Below, piece by piece: positions 15,485-24,027 of a stretch of DNA of 64,000 nucleotides. The notes beneath the pieces were generated by a model. That model was given only the letters and a program-made list of their open reading frames with translations, was not told where the DNA came from and did no database searches. Made by a program: the position numbers and the translations under genes. How positions within the stretch are numbered: the first letter of the stretch is position 1; each line of letters begins with the position of its first letter. The stretch comes from Segatella copri (GTDB lineage Bacteria; Bacteroidota; Bacteroidia; Bacteroidales; Bacteroidaceae), in assembly GCF_015074785.1 (NCBI RefSeq), contig NZ_CP042464.1:744001-808000 (forward strand), read 5' to 3'.

Positions 15485-16488
15485 CTATTTTCCAAGGAAG
15501 AATTGTGCAGTTATCATATTCTTTTTCAGCAGGTTTACAATCACCCAAGATAGGAATCCACATATCGTGAAACCTAAGATAATCAGGACTTCTTCTTTAT
15601 TGGATGGAACTATGAATCTCAATAATTTAACAGTGTAGTCCATCAGCGTCAGATGGCAAGTGTATATGCCCAGTGATAGTATTCCGACTTCTTGGATGAA
15701 TTTGTTGAATCTATTGCTGCTGTCCAATGCTTTGCGTGCAACGCCCACAATAACCAGAACGGCTAGTATAGCGGTGACTCCTCTGTATGCGTATTGCAGC
15801 AATGAAGTTGGACAAAGTGGAATCCTTGGCATCCAGACTGGTAATTCATGCATGTTCCAGAACCATGCTAATACAGCCCATAGTAGCCCTAGGCAAATCA
15901 TGGAAGATTTATTGGTAAGCTGTAATTTGTTGAATCTACGCATTGCATATCCTAGAAAGTAAAACAGATAATAGTAAGCCAGGAATTGAAAGCCGAAAAC
16001 TCGGAGGTTGAGTCCAACCATGATGCCTAATAGCAGAAGGCAGGTGATGCCAATGGGTATAATCTCATCCATGTGATATTTCGCTGCAATTTTCTGATTT
16101 AGTATAAAGATGACTTTTATCCAAAAGAGAACCCATAAAAACCAAAAATAAGAATCTGGTGCTATGATGATTCTGCTTAAATTTCCAATGGAATAATCTG
16201 CAGAAATGACATAGCGTAATAGCGACCATGAAAGGTAAGGAACCATCAATTGGTTAAATCTTCGTTTACACAAAGACCCTACGTTTATGTTTTTGGATGT
16301 GTTGGAAAATGCGAACCAGCCACTGATAGCCATGAAGGCTGGCATATGGAATGAATAAAGGAGATTCCACAAGTGGTTTTGGAAACAGGCATCTCCCAGA
16401 GAAGATTGAATGGCATGTCCTAATACTACTAATATCATGAGCCACCCTTTAAGGAATCAATCCAAATTAATCTTTTCTTATCTGACAT
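15485..16488 (-). pseudogene. acyltransferase 3 family gene with N-terminal frameshift
   Basis: Membrane-bound O-acyltransferase (about 10 hydrophobic segments) of the kind that acetylates surface polysaccharides. The main frame (15485-16438) starts at MILVVLGHAIQ, already inside the first conserved motif. The expected N terminus is found just upstream in another frame: ATG at 16488 gives MSDKKRLIWIDSLKG, and the two parts join perfectly if one base is restored near 16443-16446 (AAGGGTGG read as AAGGGTTGG gives K-G-W-L-M). The catalytic His of LVVLGH stays in the main frame. So the gene carries a one-base deletion, or the assembly has an error; a shortened product from ATG 16438 would lack the first conserved residues. 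Confidence 0.8.
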
Positions 16489-16588
16489 AATTTTATTTTT
16501 TGAATTTAGATATATATCATATTTATAATTAAGAAACGATTCTTTATATCTTTTATTGTTTATTTAGAGGAGATAAAGGAACATTTAT

Positions 16589-16619
16589 TTTGTTGTTCTA
16601 AAGAAAAGTCGTACTTTTG
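16589..16619 (+). promoter_or_regulatory. promoter of the GH16 gene
   Basis: TTTG 16589-16592, 19-nt spacer, TACTTTTG 16612-16619. Expected start near 16624, about 5 nt before the ATG at 16629. Confidence 0.7.
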
Positions 16620-16628
16620 CACAAAAAT

Positions 16629-17441
16629 ATGTTTAGTAGAAAATTTTATCTCTCTTTTATGTTGGCTCTATCAGTTTTTTTATGTTCTGATACTCCAAAT
16701 GTCTTGGCAAGAAAAAAAATGCCAAAATATAAACTCGTATTTCATGACGAGTTCAATTCCAAGGATGGTAAGCTGGATACTACAATATGGAGCCGTGCAC
16801 CTCGTGCTGCAAATATGTGGGCAAAATGGAATAGTAATTCTCCAGAAGTAATCCGAATAAAAAACGGCAAATTGATTTGTAGGGCGATTCCTAACCCAAG
16901 TCTCAGTGATACTGCCACTATGGTAACTGGTGCTATCAATACAAAGAATAAGTTCTATGTAAAGTATGGTCGTATTGAAGTTCGCATGAAAACCAATGGC
17001 AAGCGGGGAAATTTTCCTGCAGCATGGATGCGTCCTCAGATTGATGGAAATCCTTATCAATATGGAGAAATTGATATCATTGAATATTTCGGAAACGAAG
17101 GGATAGCCCGTCAAACGATTCTTTCACATCGAAGTACGATGATGAATAAGAAGGATCAGCAAACGGCTTTCTTTCATAAAGATATTGATTGTACCAAGTG
17201 GCATGTTTATGCGATTGAATGGATACCTACTGCCATCGCAACATTTATTGATGGAGTTCAGACAGGATGTTATCCCAAAAGTTCTGATAAAGTAAAACTT
17301 GCAGAAGGACAATGGTCGTTTGACAGACCTTTCTATCTTATTCTTAACCAAAGTCTGGGTTACGGGAATTGGCATGCCCCTAATACAGTTGATATTTATG
17401 AAACGTATTTTGATTGGGTTAGAGTATATCAGAAAGAGTAA
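16629..17441 (+). CDS. secreted GH16 family glucanase
   Basis: A 270-residue glycoside hydrolase of family 16 (beta-glucanase/laminarinase/galactanase fold). ATG 16629 (MFSRKFYLSFMLALS) is chosen; an upstream TTG at 16617 lies inside the -7 box. Signal peptide about residues 1-28. Domain start YKLVFHDEFN, catalytic motif GEIDIIEYFG (E-x-D-x-x-E with nucleophile and acid/base), then the aromatic-rich end DIYETYFDWVRVYQ. It probably cleaves beta-1,3/1,4-linked polysaccharide outside the inner membrane. It lies on the opposite strand inside the exopolysaccharide locus with its own promoter, which suggests a role in trimming or recycling that polymer; a dietary glucan is the alternative. Confidence 0.92.
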   Translation: MFSRKFYLSFMLALSVFLCSDTPNVLARKKMPKYKLVFHDEFNSKDGKLDTTIWSRAPRAANMWAKWNSNSPEVIRIKNGKLICRAIPNPSLSDTATMVTGAINTKNKFYVKYGRIEVRMKTNGKRGNFPAAWMRPQIDGNPYQYGEIDIIEYFGNEGIARQTILSHRSTMMNKKDQQTAFFHKDIDCTKWHVYAIEWIPTAIATFIDGVQTGCYPKSSDKVKLAEGQWSFDRPFYLILNQSLGYGNWHAPNTVDIYETYFDWVRVYQKE

Positions 17442-17466
17442 GGGAACGCTTCATAGGCGCTCCCTT
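17440..17466. terminator. bidirectional terminator between GH16 and GT2 genes
   Basis: AAGGGAACGC and GCGCTCCCTT pair with one mismatch over 10 bases around a 7-nt loop, between two convergent genes whose stops are 29 nt apart. Confidence 0.6.
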
Positions 17467-17470
17467 ATAT

Positions 17471-18274
17471 CTATTCAGTAAGTAGTTTCTTGAGTGTAGC
17501 TGCAATTCTTGTCAGATATAAAATACCATTATATGCCAATGGATGCGAAATGTATGTTCTTGTGTATAAGACGAGAAGACGCAGTTCCATTTTCTTTTTC
17601 TTTCTTCTCATTTTCGCATTTCTTGATGCCGAGGTATTTCTAACTCTTACATAATATATCGCATCTGATGCAGCTATGTTTACTGTTTTAATCTTGCAGG
17701 AGAGTTGAAACATGAAAAAAGAATCTTCTCCATGGGTGATGTTCTCCTTGAAGCGATGAGACCCAATGATGCTACGTGGAATCAACTTGCAGCATGAACT
17801 TGAAAGAAAGCTTCGATTCTTTACAATATGATGTCTTTCCTCAGGTTTGTATGACTTGTAAGCTGTAGACAGATAATGATATGTTTCAGCCTTGGAGGAA
17901 TCATTAAATGCGATAACATTTGCTTCCGTTATCCCTTCTGGAGTGACATCCTTTAATAAGGCTTGCAGATAGCATGGGCTTATGAAGTCATCATCGTCAA
18001 TGAAACTGACATATTTTCCTTGGGCCTTTTCTATTCCGATGTTTCTTGCCCGTGACACCCCATTAACGTTAGAGTATAATAATTCTATAGAGTATGAATA
18101 ATTCTTTATTCTTTCTTTTATTAGAGAAAAATAAGGCTCTTTTGTGCCATTGAGAACTATCAGCACTTCATAACTGTCTTTATTTAGTGTCTGTTGTTCC
18201 AAACAATCAAGACACTCCCAAAGGTATTCTTTGGGAGTGTATGTTGGGATGATAACGCTGATATCTGGATTCAT
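17471..18274 (-). CDS. GT2 family glycosyltransferase
   Basis: A 267-residue GT2 enzyme: ISVIIPTYTPKEYLWE at the N terminus, YEVLIVLNG, NVNGVSRARNIGIEKAQG (typical of the family) and YVSFIDDDDFISP with the DxD motif. It is the last gene of the long minus-strand polysaccharide operon that starts with wza, and is followed by a terminator. It starts 6 nt after the fucosyltransferase-like gene. Sugar specificity is unknown. Confidence 0.92.
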   Translation of the reverse strand: MNPDISVIIPTYTPKEYLWECLDCLEQQTLNKDSYEVLIVLNGTKEPYFSLIKERIKNYSYSIELLYSNVNGVSRARNIGIEKAQGKYVSFIDDDDFISPCYLQALLKDVTPEGITEANVIAFNDSSKAETYHYLSTAYKSYKPEERHHIVKNRSFLSSSCCKLIPRSIIGSHRFKENITHGEDSFFMFQLSCKIKTVNIAASDAIYYVRVRNTSASRNAKMRRKKKKMELRLLVLYTRTYISHPLAYNGILYLTRIAATLKKLLTE

Positions 18275-18280
18275 TGTATT

Positions 18281-19084
18281 TTATTTTGCGTATTCAATTT
18301 CTATTCCACCAATCTCTGCTGCTATTTGTGAGTAGGATGAAGCAACACTGCCTATGATTTTTCTTGTCTTGCTGAGACAAAACAAATCTACCACTGCAAA
18401 TTTCATTCCTTCCAAGGAATTGCGGTCAGTATCATCCATCAGGGTAATGATGCGGTCTGGATACTTTGTTTTCAGACTTTCCTTTACCTCATCATCATCG
18501 CTGGCTACATAGAACTTGGTATTGGCTTTCTTCTTGATTTCCGCATTCATCATGTTGGTAAAGTTCTCTAATGGAGAGGATTGAATGGAAACCACATTGT
18601 CTGTTCTGCGGATATGTACACCGATAGTTCGCTCAGAAAAGCCAGCCACTACCTCGTCTATTCTGCGCTGGATATCATCCTGTGGGATGAACATCCCCTG
18701 GATGGTATATTTTGTACACATCGGATAGCACGAGATGAGAAGGAGCGAGCGTGAATAGCTCATTTTCAATTTGCTGTATATCTCGCCATCTCGGTAGATA
18801 CTGAAGTTGAACACGATTTTCTCAAACATTGTTTTCAGCAGGGGCCATCTTACCAGGTAGTCCTTGTTGCCATTGATGTTGTATAGCCATTGCTTGTTCT
18901 CTACCAGTTTCACGTCTTCTTGTGGAATTGGTTTGAAAAGTTCACAATAATCAGCTTTCAAGCCCAGGCTGTTATTCCAGTAAATAACAGAAGGACAATG
19001 ATAGCTTTTTGCCACAGCCACTCCTGTGGCTATGGCACGTAAGCGATTACAAAGTCCTCCTGTTGGTATGATTTTAACTTCCAT
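18281..19084 (-). CDS. fucosyltransferase-like glycosyltransferase
   Basis: 267 residues. The N terminus KIIPTGGLCNRLRAIATGVA is the nucleotide-sugar loop seen in fucosyltransferase-like families (G-x-x-N-R). GVHIRRTDNV matches the H-x-R-R-x-D motif of alpha-1,2/1,6-fucosyltransferases, and YVASDDDEVKE and GSVASSYSQIAAEI resemble their GDP-binding C-terminal half. It probably transfers fucose, or another GDP-linked sugar, to the polysaccharide repeat. The exact CAZy family (GT11 or GT23-like) is not settled. Confidence 0.75.
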   Translation of the reverse strand: MEVKIIPTGGLCNRLRAIATGVAVAKSYHCPSVIYWNNSLGLKADYCELFKPIPQEDVKLVENKQWLYNINGNKDYLVRWPLLKTMFEKIVFNFSIYRDGEIYSKLKMSYSRSLLLISCYPMCTKYTIQGMFIPQDDIQRRIDEVVAGFSERTIGVHIRRTDNVVSIQSSPLENFTNMMNAEIKKKANTKFYVASDDDEVKESLKTKYPDRIITLMDDTDRNSLEGMKFAVVDLFCLSKTRKIIGSVASSYSQIAAEIGGIEIEYAK

Positions 19085-19110
19085 GTTTCGTTATCGATGT
19101 AGTTATTCTT

Positions 19111-20259
19111 TTATTTCTTAATTGTATTTCTGATGGCATCCAGGAAACCATGACCATACTTGGTGTCTGGTTCCACATAGTTGCCTTCACCCCATTCGTT
19201 CCATGAGCGGAGGAAGAGAATCTTTCTCTGCTCTGGCTTGTTCTTGATGAGCTGCAGTGCATCTTCTATATGATGCTCGAAGTTTTCAGGAGTTGCATTC
19301 ACGTAGATGCCTTCATGCTTACCGGCTCTTGGTGTACGGTCCCACTGTGGGAAAAGGGTAGGGAACACGTTGTCCCAATTGTCTTCTGGTGAAAAGAAAT
19401 GCTTCATCACCTTAGGATAATCATACTTCAGAGCCGGCATGAAAGGGAATGCCTTCTGCATCGCTTTTCTTGCAATACGCCAATACTTTCCCTGATACAT
19501 CATCTCGGCTCTACCTTTTCCCATCGGGTTGATGCCATCGAAACCTAATTCCAGGAATGAGTTATAGATGTCTGCACTGCTTTCAAGGTTTGGCATCACA
19601 CGGCTAATGGTGCCATCTTCGTTTCTCTTGACCGTTGTTGTAGAAGCACACATAGCAACAAAGAAGATGTCTTTCAATCCATTCTCCTTTGCCATCTTTC
19701 TCCAGAGTTCCATGAAGTGGCGAACATCCTTGAAATGATATGGATCGAAAATCAAAAACAGTGGCTTACCATCTACGGTGATGTAACGGTGGTCTTTAAA
19801 TGCCTTGAGCACATAGTTGAAATGGGCGATGTAATCTTCATCGCCAGGATACAATTGCTCACAGATCATCTGGTTGCCACCTTTGTTCTTCCAAGTGTTG
19901 GTTTTCCAATCATGGTTTGCCCATGCTAGGCAGAATGGAAAATCTGGCTTGCCGGAATTAAGAACCTCATCGAATGGACGCTGCAATAAACGCTTGCCGT
20001 TACCCATCCAGTAATGCCAGTAGCAGAATCCTTCCACACCAGCTTCGCGTGCCAACTGTGCCTGCTGTTCGCGTGTTTCTGGCAATCGAAGATCATAAAA
20101 ACCTAAATCGGCTGGAATTCTTGGCTGATAGTGCCCATGAAATACGGGACGGGCTTTGGCTACGTTGGTCCATTCAGTAAATCCTGGTCCCCACACTTTG
20201 TCGTTTTCATGGATTGGATGAAACTGTGGCAAATAATATGCTATAACTCTTGCTTCCAT
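19111..20259 (-). CDS. wbsX: WbsX family glycosyltransferase (GH99-like domain)
   Basis: A 382-residue protein of the WbsX type. Seen: VIAYYLPQFHPIHENDKVWG, GFTEWTNVAKARP, FCYWHYWMGNGKRLL, FCLAWANHDW and RSWNEWGEGNYVEPD, all characteristic of this family, which has a GH99-like barrel and occurs in O-antigen and exopolysaccharide loci. A sugar-transfer role is inferred from family context; direct biochemical data are few, and hydrolase activity cannot be excluded. It lies 27 nt before the fucosyltransferase-like gene. Confidence 0.9.
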   Translation of the reverse strand: MEARVIAYYLPQFHPIHENDKVWGPGFTEWTNVAKARPVFHGHYQPRIPADLGFYDLRLPETREQQAQLAREAGVEGFCYWHYWMGNGKRLLQRPFDEVLNSGKPDFPFCLAWANHDWKTNTWKNKGGNQMICEQLYPGDEDYIAHFNYVLKAFKDHRYITVDGKPLFLIFDPYHFKDVRHFMELWRKMAKENGLKDIFFVAMCASTTTVKRNEDGTISRVMPNLESSADIYNSFLELGFDGINPMGKGRAEMMYQGKYWRIARKAMQKAFPFMPALKYDYPKVMKHFFSPEDNWDNVFPTLFPQWDRTPRAGKHEGIYVNATPENFEHHIEDALQLIKNKPEQRKILFLRSWNEWGEGNYVEPDTKYGHGFLDAIRNTIKK

Positions 20260-20297
20260 TTAATATGTTCTTTTATTAATATTCTATTTCTATTTTT

Positions 20298-21356
20298 TTA
20301 ATTAAGTATAATCATCATTCCTAGTCCGTAATGTGGAATGCTTACGTAGAGCAGGAGAAGGGAGATGATTAGCACAAAACTGATGCCTATCCACTTCTGC
20401 TTGAAAGTGTATAATATATATGTGTAAAGCAGGATATTCACGATGCAATACAGCTGGCTGGTTCGCAAAGCCAATACCGGCAAAAAGGCAAACGCCGAAT
20501 ACAGGGATAATCCTATTGCAGATGTCTTGAGCAATATAGGGAAATTACTGCATAGTTTTGTCAGCGTATCCTTAAAGAGGAACAGGTAATAAAACAGCAT
20601 AATCGACATGATATGCAGCGGATCAAATATATTGATGCCTACTGTCATTTTACCCTTTTCCACTGCTGCCTGGTAGATAGCTAGTTTGTTTCCGATGAAT
20701 GGAAGTGACGGGTTCATCAGAATGCTACCTCCTGCATAATATACTACATATCCCAGCGGAATGGCGCAAAGAAACAGAATGGTTGTCTTCTTGCAGAATG
20801 GCTTGTTGTTGAGAAACAAGACGGGAAGGAGTATTAATGAAGAATAATGTATCAAAGATGCTCCGAGCAAAATAAAGAAGGCTATTTTCTTTTTGTTCTC
20901 TGCTATGAGTGGGAGTGTGCAAAGGAAGATTCCTGATACAACCCCTGCTCTTATCTGGGTAAGATCGTGCAGTACATAGTAGAAACTGATGTAGCACAGC
21001 AGCGGAACAAAATAGAATTCGCTCATCTTTCTGAAGGCAAACATTTTCAGAGACACTCCGAATATTGCATAGATCAAGAACAGCATGTGTACATTATCGG
21101 TAAAGAGTCCCAAAATGTAAGATATGAGTAGAAAGGATGGCTCAATCATCTCGTCCGTACCATTCTTGAAATAATTCTGGAATGTATATTCGTAATTTTC
21201 CGAATCTGGATCCAAACCGATTTCTCGAAATCCTGCCACAAAAATCAGCACAAGCCCTATTAGGAAGAATAATGACTTCTGATACTTCCTAATATAGTCT
21301 TCCAAGTAACAAAGTATAGCAATGATTAGAAACAATGCCAATAAGATGTAACCCAT
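20298..21356 (-). CDS. EpsG-type polysaccharide polymerase (Wzy)
   Basis: A 352-residue integral membrane protein with 10 or more hydrophobic segments. The early stretch VLIFVAGFREIGLDPDSENY is the EpsG family signature (A-G-F-R-x-x-G-x-D followed by Y), and a large loop holds polar residues. It would polymerise repeat units on the periplasmic face of the inner membrane. It sits 6 nt after the flippase gene and is followed by wbsX, a normal Wzx-Wzy order. Confidence 0.85.
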   Translation of the reverse strand: MGYILLALFLIIAILCYLEDYIRKYQKSLFFLIGLVLIFVAGFREIGLDPDSENYEYTFQNYFKNGTDEMIEPSFLLISYILGLFTDNVHMLFLIYAIFGVSLKMFAFRKMSEFYFVPLLCYISFYYVLHDLTQIRAGVVSGIFLCTLPLIAENKKKIAFFILLGASLIHYSSLILLPVLFLNNKPFCKKTTILFLCAIPLGYVVYYAGGSILMNPSLPFIGNKLAIYQAAVEKGKMTVGINIFDPLHIMSIMLFYYLFLFKDTLTKLCSNFPILLKTSAIGLSLYSAFAFLPVLALRTSQLYCIVNILLYTYILYTFKQKWIGISFVLIISLLLLYVSIPHYGLGMMIILN

Positions 21357-21362
21357 ATTGCT

Positions 21363-22904
21363 TTATTTTTTTAATTTTCTATTTACTAACTCTTTGATGA
21401 GGGTTCGCTCTTTCTTCGAAATACCCACTGCATATAATAGGATGGATATGCTTATAGCAGAAACGGCAAACGATAAGAGGAACTGAAAGATCCTGTTTGT
21501 ATGCAATCCTTCTACGCAATACACTATCAGCGTAGTTGTCGAAATAATCAGAATGCCCGGTAACACCAGTCTCACTAGATATTTACTGACGGTTAAATCT
21601 GAAATACTTGTTTGCAGCATCAGTAATCGGATGATATGTGCCAGAACGCAAAGTCCAATCATAGTGACGAATACATAGTAGGATGGCATACCTAACTTGA
21701 ATAAGACCCAACTGACAGGCAGGCATAGTATCGTCATGCTTTCAACATACATACTGTATTGGCGAATATTGCCCGTTGCCTGTATAATAGTCGTTATTGG
21801 ATTATGTAACGCCAGACATATTGTGTAAACCGCATAGAGCCGGGCAAACAAGACCATGATAGGTGTACATTCTCCTAACCAAAGTGTGAGCAACGTCTCT
21901 GCTTCGAAGATGAATGGGATGAGAACCATCGACAGCAAATAGAGTATTGCCTTGCTGCTAGCAAAAAAAAGCAGCTCTAGATATCCATTCTCGTTCGACG
22001 AATATGCTTTGATCATCGCAGGTCGGAAAGCAATGACCACACTATTGGTAAGCGTGTTGATGGCATTGTAAATCTGATTGGCGATTCCAAAGGCTGCATT
22101 GATGATTGGTCCGAAGAACACATTCAGAATAATGGTACTTCCCTGAGTCATGCCTACACCTGCCAAAGCTCCATAGAATGACCAGCCGGAGAAAGAGAAA
22201 AGCTCCTTGTATAGAGTCTTCTTCTTTACGATGGTATATTTACATTCAGGATACTTCCTTCTGGCAATGATAACGTAAAGCATCATAACCATAAATGCTT
22301 CGAGCATTAATGCTGCTCCATAATACACTAAATCATCTCCACCAGTTATGCCGATGCAGTAGGCAATAAGGAGTTTCACAATGCAGTCGATAGTAGAAAT
22401 CAGAGCATAGTATCCCATATTCTCATTGGCAAAGACTGCACCGATGAATGGTATCTGCAGGAGGGTGAATATGAAAGAAAACAGGGAAAACTGAAGAATC
22501 CATTGTGCCGCTTCCATACGTTCCACAGGAATGGTGAGTTGTGTAGATATCAACCAGGGACCAACAATCTCAAATAGGACTAACAGAACGAGAGCTATCA
22601 TCACGACTATGTTGAGGCTCACGGAGAAAATCTCCTTTAATCTGTCTGATTCTCCTTTACCCATTGCGAAAGAATAAAAGCGTTGGGTGGATAGGGCAAG
22701 TACACTGCTGATGCATGTGCTTGCTGTCACCACGCCTGCCACGGCATTGAAGATACCATAGTCTTCTGTGCCAAGTCCTGCCAATACCCAACGTACCGTA
22801 TAGAGATTGACGAAGGTGATAATAAGCATTCTTGCGAATAGCACCAATGTATTGGATGCTATTCGCTTAGAACGGTTTTGTATGTCTTTACAATTTGCAT
22901 ACAT
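21363..22904 (-). CDS. lipid-linked oligosaccharide flippase (Wzx)
   Basis: A 513-residue membrane protein with about 14 hydrophobic segments, of the MOP/polysaccharide transporter superfamily. Seen: SNTLVLFARMLIITFVNLYTV at the first helix, TEDYGIFNAVAGVV and FGIANQIYNAINT, which are typical Wzx stretches. It moves undecaprenyl-linked repeat units across the inner membrane. It starts 2 nt after the wzz stop, so translation is coupled. Confidence 0.92.
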   Translation of the reverse strand: MYANCKDIQNRSKRIASNTLVLFARMLIITFVNLYTVRWVLAGLGTEDYGIFNAVAGVVTASTCISSVLALSTQRFYSFAMGKGESDRLKEIFSVSLNIVVMIALVLLVLFEIVGPWLISTQLTIPVERMEAAQWILQFSLFSFIFTLLQIPFIGAVFANENMGYYALISTIDCIVKLLIAYCIGITGGDDLVYYGAALMLEAFMVMMLYVIIARRKYPECKYTIVKKKTLYKELFSFSGWSFYGALAGVGMTQGSTIILNVFFGPIINAAFGIANQIYNAINTLTNSVVIAFRPAMIKAYSSNENGYLELLFFASSKAILYLLSMVLIPFIFEAETLLTLWLGECTPIMVLFARLYAVYTICLALHNPITTIIQATGNIRQYSMYVESMTILCLPVSWVLFKLGMPSYYVFVTMIGLCVLAHIIRLLMLQTSISDLTVSKYLVRLVLPGILIISTTTLIVYCVEGLHTNRIFQFLLSFAVSAISISILLYAVGISKKERTLIKELVNRKLKK

Positions 22905-22906
22905 AT

Positions 22907-23956
22907 TTAATCGATTTCTCCAAATATAACTTTTCTAATAGAAAAAAATGTAATAATCATGAAGGTCAAAAAAGTCATTCCAATTACAAACAACATTCTT
23001 TTTGGACCTGCGGGTTTTAAAGGTACGGAGGCACTTTGTAGCGTTGTAAAAGCTGGTGTTTGAAGTGTTAATTTAGCACGAGCTTGCTGAACTTGAGCTT
23101 GTAATGCAGTATAATTATTATAGAGTAACTGCATTTCATTTTCCAAGTCATTTTCTTTCAATTTATAGGATTCCAATATGATGTCATTGTTGGCATCAGC
23201 ATAGCTACCATATGTCTGTCTAACCTTTTCATATTTGCTTTTTGCTTCAGAACAGAGTTTTTGATAGTACTCTAAATCTTTGCGTGCTTTACTTGTACGG
23301 TAATCTGTGATAAATTGTTGTAATCTAGCTTGTACCGTATCAGTTAAAGTTGCGCAAATAAGGGGATCTTGTGCTTCTACAGATATGGAAATCACATAGT
23401 TCTTCTTATCTACTGTACATGAAACTTTATCTGCAATGCTCCTTGCTATTTGATCCTGTCTTTTGGTTAGTCTGAAAGGATTTACTGTACTACTAGTGCT
23501 ACTTGTCGTATCTTTTGTTGTAAACAATATTTTTATACGATTAATCGTTTTAGTCCACCATGGATATTTTTGTTTTGTAGCAAGGTAGTCATAGTAGGTG
23601 GTGTTGATGGTCCCGTCAAGTGACTTGACTTTGACATCAAATAAGCTTGTAAGGAAATCATTAGATTCAATCAAGTCTGGATACAATTCAGGGAAAATGG
23701 CATCTTCGTTAGAAGAAGAGCTACCTATGTCGAAACCAAAAGAAGAGGCAAGTTCCCCCAAGGAACCAGTACTAAAACTTGATAACTCTGGAGCAAGTTT
23801 AGCTGTGCTTTTGTAATGTCTAGGCACGCATATGATAATTAGGATAGATAAAATGAATGAGACAGGTATGCCTATAAAATAAGCTTTCCTGTTTTTTATC
23901 ATTGCTTTTATGATGGCTGTTACATCAATTTGTTTAACTGAATTATTATTATCCAT
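22907..23956 (-). CDS. Wzz-type polysaccharide chain length regulator
   Basis: 349 residues with the Wzz plan: N-terminal membrane helix (AYFIGIPVSFILSILIIICV, about 30-49), periplasmic domain with coiled coil (roughly 215-290), and a C-terminal helix (MLFVIGMTFLTFMIITFFSI) preceded by a proline-rich SVPLKPAGPKR. No cytoplasmic kinase domain, so it is not a full BY-kinase. It sets chain length together with Wzy and Wza. Its upstream spacer now holds a 46-bp remnant of the wza 3' end. Confidence 0.92.
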   Translation of the reverse strand: MDNNNSVKQIDVTAIIKAMIKNRKAYFIGIPVSFILSILIIICVPRHYKSTAKLAPELSSFSTGSLGELASSFGFDIGSSSSNEDAIFPELYPDLIESNDFLTSLFDVKVKSLDGTINTTYYDYLATKQKYPWWTKTINRIKILFTTKDTTSSTSSTVNPFRLTKRQDQIARSIADKVSCTVDKKNYVISISVEAQDPLICATLTDTVQARLQQFITDYRTSKARKDLEYYQKLCSEAKSKYEKVRQTYGSYADANNDIILESYKLKENDLENEMQLLYNNYTALQAQVQQARAKLTLQTPAFTTLQSASVPLKPAGPKRMLFVIGMTFLTFMIITFFSIRKVIFGEID

Positions 23957-23978
23957 TTTCTTCGTTATTCTTTTGTTT

Positions 23979-24024
23979 ACTTACTCATATTAGCAATCGT
24001 AGCAATCATGGCGGCGATGCTGCT
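23979..24024. repeat. 46-bp direct repeat, copy next to wzz
   Basis: Identical to 25604-25649. It begins 3 nt after the stop of the AAA-ATPase gene on the minus strand and corresponds to the last 15 codons and stop of wza. Downstream of it lies the spacer of 22 nt leading into wzz, so this is the ancestral wza-wzz junction. Confidence 0.95.
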
Positions 24025-24027
24025 AAC

